Origin: Chamaecrista fasciculata
Lineage: Eukaryota; Streptophyta; Magnoliopsida; Fabales; Fabaceae
Direction: 5' to 3'
DNA length: 64,000 nucleotides
NCBI GenBank assembly: GCA_003254925.1
Contig: QANZ01037782.1
Span: 1-64,000 of the forward strand
Shown here: one piece after another, positions 59,945 through 64,000 of the stretch
Layout: the number at the start of each line of letters is the position of its first letter
Position numbering within the stretch: position 1 is the first letter of the stretch
Translations under genes and position numbers: made by a program
The notes under the pieces: model-generated
Databases searched by the model: none
Told to the model about the DNA's origin: nothing
What the model saw: only the letters and a program-made list of their open reading frames with translations

Positions 59945-62043
59945 TTTTTTCGTAAAAGGAAGGTTCATTAATTAAGCAACCAAGATAAAGAGTACATAGA
60001 GAACAACATGAAAGTCAAAGCAACAAAACAACAAAAACAAAGCAAAGGAAAACACCAGATGAGGCATAGTCATCCAAAACCACGGGGGAAAGAAATTCCC
60101 ACTCTATCAGCAAAGTATTTGGCTGAAGCAAAAGCAGGGCAACGATCAAAAAAGGTAAAATTACATCTGGTCTTCATAGCTAACTGGGCCAGAATATCCG
60201 CCACTTGGTTACCCTCGCGCAAGACATGAGAGAGTCTGCAGCTACTAAAATGGATAAGCGAGGACCTGCAAACATCAATTAAAGGGGCAAGGGGATGGTG
60301 AGGGGACACAACATTGTTTTTGAGCAAATTGACAAGAGTTAAGCAGTCAGATTCTATCCAAATGTTTTCAAACCCCTGTGATATAGCAAGATCAATGCCC
60401 ATATGCATAACCCATATTTCAGCGAGAATGCTACTACCAACCCCAATGAACTTATTGAAGCCAATGATCCAATTCCCAAACGAATCCCTAATGACTCCAC
60501 CCACAGCTATATTTTTAGAAACAGAATCACAGGCGCCATCAATGTTTAATTTAAGCCAACCCTCATCAGGGGGTTTCCAGGAGATCACGGAACAAACTGG
60601 ATCTTTGTGAGGATGTTTTCGAGGATTGCCTAAGAAGAAGAACTCTGCAGCTTGTTTAGAAGCCTTAGCCGCCACCGCTTGGGGGTAGAAAGGTTCATGG
60701 TGGAAGATTTTATTATTTCTTGCAAGCCATGTGTTCCACAAGAAGTATAAGAAGCATGTACCAAACGGAACATTGTGATTTGAAGGTGTTTGGGAGCCGA
60801 TGCAAGCCTTGAGCCAGTCTTTAAAAGAATGGTTATAGTCATGAAAGAGATCTGGTACAGTGCAGTGCTGCCAGATGGACCGAGAGGAAGAACAGTCTTT
60901 GAAGAGGTGCTCAGCAGACTCATCACTTTGGCCACAAAGGACACAATAAGGAAGGATTGGGATGCCCCTCTTATAGAGGGTTAAATTTGTGGGGAGGGAG
61001 TCTTTGCACAACAGCCAAATAAAGAACTTGTATCTAGAATGACATTGTATCTTCCACACCCAGTCGAGATTTAAGGGGATATCATGGGTTGGAGAAGTGA
61101 GCATTAGGTAAACTGATTTAACTGTGAAATCACCATCTGCATTGGGACCCCACGCTTGGGTATCAGCGTTATTTGAGAGAGAGTTTCTGGGAATACTGAT
61201 CATAGAATTACAGATCTCACTTGGGAGCACAAAGGAGGAGCTTTCCCAGTTCCACTGTCCAGCATCATTGAGGGCTTGAGCCACTTTTAGGCTGTTTTCA
61301 TGCAAAAGCAGAGGACCCGCAATGAAGCTTCTTAAAGGACCCTTACCAAGCCAATTATGATACCACAAAGAAGTCTGCCTACCAGAATGTATATTATATT
61401 TGACTCCCCTATCAAACACGAATTTGCCTCGTTTGAGACTTTTGGAGATTATTGATTTTGGGATTCTCTTATTAAGTTGGTAACCGCAAATCTTTGCCCA
61501 AGCAGCAAGGGGCTCTTGGATCATTCTCCAATAAAGTTTCCCAAGGAAAGCATCATTACGTTGCAGGGATTTGAAGAAACCTAGTCCCCCTTGAGACAAA
61601 GGCTTAGAGATAGCATCCCAATTAGAAAGATGCATCTTTTTCTTACCATCCTTAGAGCTCCAAAAGAAGTCTCTCGTACACTTATCAACGTGAGCACAAG
61701 TAGCCTTGGGGAAAGGCAGTGTTTGCATAAAATAGGCAGAGATCGCAGCTGAAACAGATTTAATAAGGGTAATCTTCCCCATAGGGGAGAGGAATTTGGT
61801 ATTCCAGGCCGCAAATCTTGTCTTAATTTTATCAACCACTTCGTCAAAATCTTTTTTAAGTCCCTTAATGCCAAGAGGAATCCCCAAGTATCTACCGGGA
61901 GAGGAAGACTCTCTAATGCCCAAGACGGATGAGGCAAAAGCTTTGTGGTCGGGATGGGTGTTGGGAGAGAACCAGATGGAGGATTTGGAGAGATTAACAT
62001 TAAGACCAGAGGCATTCATGAATGTTTTAAGAACCCCATGAAT
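59945..62043 (-). mobile_element. 5'-truncated LINE with a 649-codon open frame
   Basis: The minus-strand ORF 62019-60070 is uninterrupted. It holds the RT C-terminal part (LSKSSIWFSPN, GRYLGIPLG), a zinc-binding segment (CVLCGQSDESAEHLFKDC) and the RNase H domain (LKLNIDGACD, IWIESDCLTL). A 17-bp target duplication, GTTGAGACTACTAATTT (59928-59944) and GTTGAGGCTACTAATTT (62044-62060), marks the insertion, with a poly-A tail at the 59945 end. The RT catalytic part and ORF1 are missing, so it cannot move by itself. The open frame indicates a young insertion. Confidence 0.93.
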
Positions 62044-62489
62044 GTTGAGGCTACTAATTTAACACATCCAGAAGATGTGCAATTTGTTTTTGCAGGAAAA
62101 TATGTCAACCTTATTGTATGAAGATAATATGACATGTATAAATCAACTAAAAGAGAGATACATCAAAGGAGATAGAACGAAATATAATTTACCAAAATCG
62201 TTTTTTACTGATATCAAAAGAAAGATGACATAGAAGTTCAACAAATTTGGTCAAGTGATAATTTAGCAGATTTATTTACGGAGGCATTGCCAATTGCAAC
62301 ATTTGAAAAATTGGTTTATCAAATTGGAATGCGTCAATTAAAAGATCCTTTGTGATGTTATTAAGGGGGAGATACGCGTTGTACTTTTTTTCCTTCGCTA
62401 TGGTTTTGTCCCACTGGGTTTTCCTAGCAAGGTTTCTAATGAGGCAGCTTGTAATGTGTATTAATAAATTGTGAATATTCAAGGGGGAA

Positions 62490-62775
62490 TGTTATAAATA
62501 ATATTGTTTGTGAATATCCACAATTGACTTTTGATATTCTCTATGTATAGAAGTTTGTAGTTTTCTCTGTAATCGTGTTTATCATCTTTAGTTTCACGTG
62601 TACATCAATATGAGTCTATCCCTTCATTATGTACATTAAGTTGGTACATTTTTCTTATAGATCCTTTAGCCTATAAATAGAGGCTTTAAGTGTTGATGCA
62701 AAGTTGATGAGTATCACTCTCTCCTCCTACTTTTCTCTCTACTTTGAATATCCTTATTTCTTAGATTTTACAACA
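62490..62775 (+). repeat. 3' LTR of the copia element
   Basis: 286 bp, TGTTATAAAT...ACAACA. It lacks a short segment (TATCAGTTGAATGAAAG) present in the 5' LTR. Confidence 0.88.
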
Positions 62776-62883
62776 ATTTTTATCAATAAATTTCACGAAA
62801 GACTTTTACTCCCAAAAAATCCTAGCTTCGATTTTCCATTCTAAATGCTTTATTTAATTTGTTTGGCCTGACTAAATGCTTTT

Positions 62884-63248
62884 TTTTTTTTGGTAAATCG
62901 GTGCAAATTCATTAAATCATCAAAGGAGAGTACATAGATTGTGCAGAAAAAATAAAAATGGGAGGCATGATTACTGGTGTCAAAAGATGAAACCCGTATT
63001 TCAAAAGAAGGGGAAAAATAGCAATATAAAAAGAAAAGAACAAAGTAAAATATAACAAAGAAGACATAAGAAGAAAGTGTTCATTATATTGTGTTCTTCT
63101 TCTTTTTTCTATGCATCTTGATGTTTAATCTGTCTTGTAAGAGTGCCAAAAAAGGAAGGAAGGAGGATGAGTGAAGACTGTAAAGGAAGACTAGTTCTTT
63201 CTGCCATAATCTGCACAAAAATTAACTTCTTTGAAGGTGTGCCGAACA
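62884..63248 (-). mobile_element. Short LINE 3'-end insertion
   Basis: Poly-A tail at the 62884 end (plus-strand poly-T). Minus-strand frame near 63235 reads FKEVNFCADY, a LINE RNase H C-terminus. GACTAAATGCTTT occurs on both sides (62870-62882 and 63249-63261), giving a 13-bp target duplication. Confidence 0.8.
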
Positions 63249-63261
63249 GACTAAATGCTTT

Positions 63262-63802
63262 ATTTGACTCAAACATCGAAGATGTTTTACAGAAGCATTC
63301 CTCTATATGAATCGTTCCATTCTCTGTAATAGGCATCTTCATAAATCCTCAATTTTTTTTTTTGGAGCTAAATTGAATGAGCTAAAAACTAGTGCCAAAT
63401 AAATGAAAGACAAAATTGATAAATCCGCCTATAATTACTGATGACGAAGAAATAATTGGCCTAGAGGCCCTTTACCTAGTTTCAAGAGGATTTATGAAGG
63501 TAGTATATATGTAACAAATGTTATTACTGTAAATATTATTATCTCCTACGCTATAATATGATTTATATAAGTATATATAACATATTATAACATTTGAATA
63601 TGAGATACTACTATGATATCTTTCTAAAATCACAATGTTTAAACATGCAATTGCAAATTATAATTATCAAATTTGTGAATAGAAGTGGATTTCTTTTCTT
63701 GAAAAAATTTATACATATCCCTTTTGTAAATTAAATTTAATGCAAACTTTTATAAAATTTTGTTGGTCAAAGGGTATTTTGGTCCTAATTGTATGTCCTA
63801 AT
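63262..63802. other. Intergenic
   Basis: AT-rich, no gene or definable repeat. Confidence 0.4.
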
Positions 63803-63988
63803 CATGGTTGCAAATTGCGGTTGCGGTTACGGATGCGGTTGCGTTGCGCTAACTGCGGTTGCGGGTGTTGCAATATAGGTTGCGATCGTTGCGACTGTGT
63901 CGTTGCGGTCTGATGCGGATTGCGGCCACTACCGCAACAGCAATATTGCGGGCGCAATTGCTGTTGCGGACCGCAATTTGCAACCATG
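63803..63988. repeat. TGCGGTTGCGG-rich MITE
   Basis: Inverted ends CATGGTTGCAAATTGCGG and CCGCAATTTGCAACCATG, 186 bp, flanked by GTCCTAAT and GTCTTAAT (7/8 target duplication). The interior is GC-rich repeats of GTTGCGG, very unlike the neighbouring AT-rich DNA. Confidence 0.88.
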
Positions 63989-64000
63989 GTCTTAATGTTC

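Larger units (their letters stand above)
55145..62775 (+). mobile_element. Ty1/copia retrotransposon, decayed, with nested LINE
   Basis: Flanked by ATTTT (55140-55144, 62776-62780). The 5' LTR 55145-55446 and 3' LTR 62490-62775 both start TGTTATAAATAATATTG and are similar but not identical. A putative primer site ATCAGCACGAG follows the 5' LTR, and a polypurine tract AAGGGGGAA precedes the 3' LTR. Integrase remnant (DNAGEFISQVLKDYY, about 57720-57765) and the copia RNase H tail (LLYEDNMTCINQLKE, about 62112-62155) are on the plus strand, with many stops between. The conserved CTTCGCTATGGTTTTGTCCC block lies at 62393-62412. Non-autonomous. The LINE at 59945-62043 splits it. Confidence 0.9.

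Overview
The window is nuclear DNA of a flowering plant, most likely a eudicot. It is AT-rich, with GT-AG introns, TATAAATA promoters, plant-type P450s, and nested LINE, copia, gypsy and MITE elements. I cannot name the species. It holds a 471-bp assembly gap (36183-36653) and single Ns near 8733, 25019 and 32293.

Layout. 1-2.6 kb: decayed transposon-derived ORF and an LTR. 2.9-19.2 kb: three-member CYP79 array. Copy 1 (5704-7154) is truncated and has a stop, copy 2 (12054-13914) is intact, and copy 3 (17175-18938) is a broken last exon. Copies 1 and 2 lie in a segmental duplication (2881-7154 and 10096-13494). 22.7-27.3 kb: six-exon flavin-containing monooxygenase (FMO), complete except for one in-frame TAG. 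27.3-38.7 kb: gene-poor, filled with fold-back repeats, MITEs and the gap. 38.8-41.4 kb: intact CYP71-clade P450. 43.1-45.5 kb: intact O-methyltransferase on the minus strand. 45.7-64 kb: nested retroelements, namely a LINE, a solo LTR, an Athila-like deletion derivative inside an older coiled-coil ORF, a gypsy gag remnant, and a copia element split by a LINE.

CYP79 enzymes turn amino acids into aldoximes, and several CYP71-clade enzymes turn aldoximes into nitriles or hydroxynitriles. With an FMO and an O-methyltransferase within 40 kb, this is a credible candidate cluster for aldoxime-derived specialised metabolites. The product and any co-expression cannot be read from DNA. Two CYP79 copies and the FMO look damaged, so the locus is either decaying or polymorphic.

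The other strong signal is a set of short inverted-repeat elements with 8-bp target duplications (hAT-like). Several lie in introns of the biosynthetic genes, and one has its empty site preserved in the same window.
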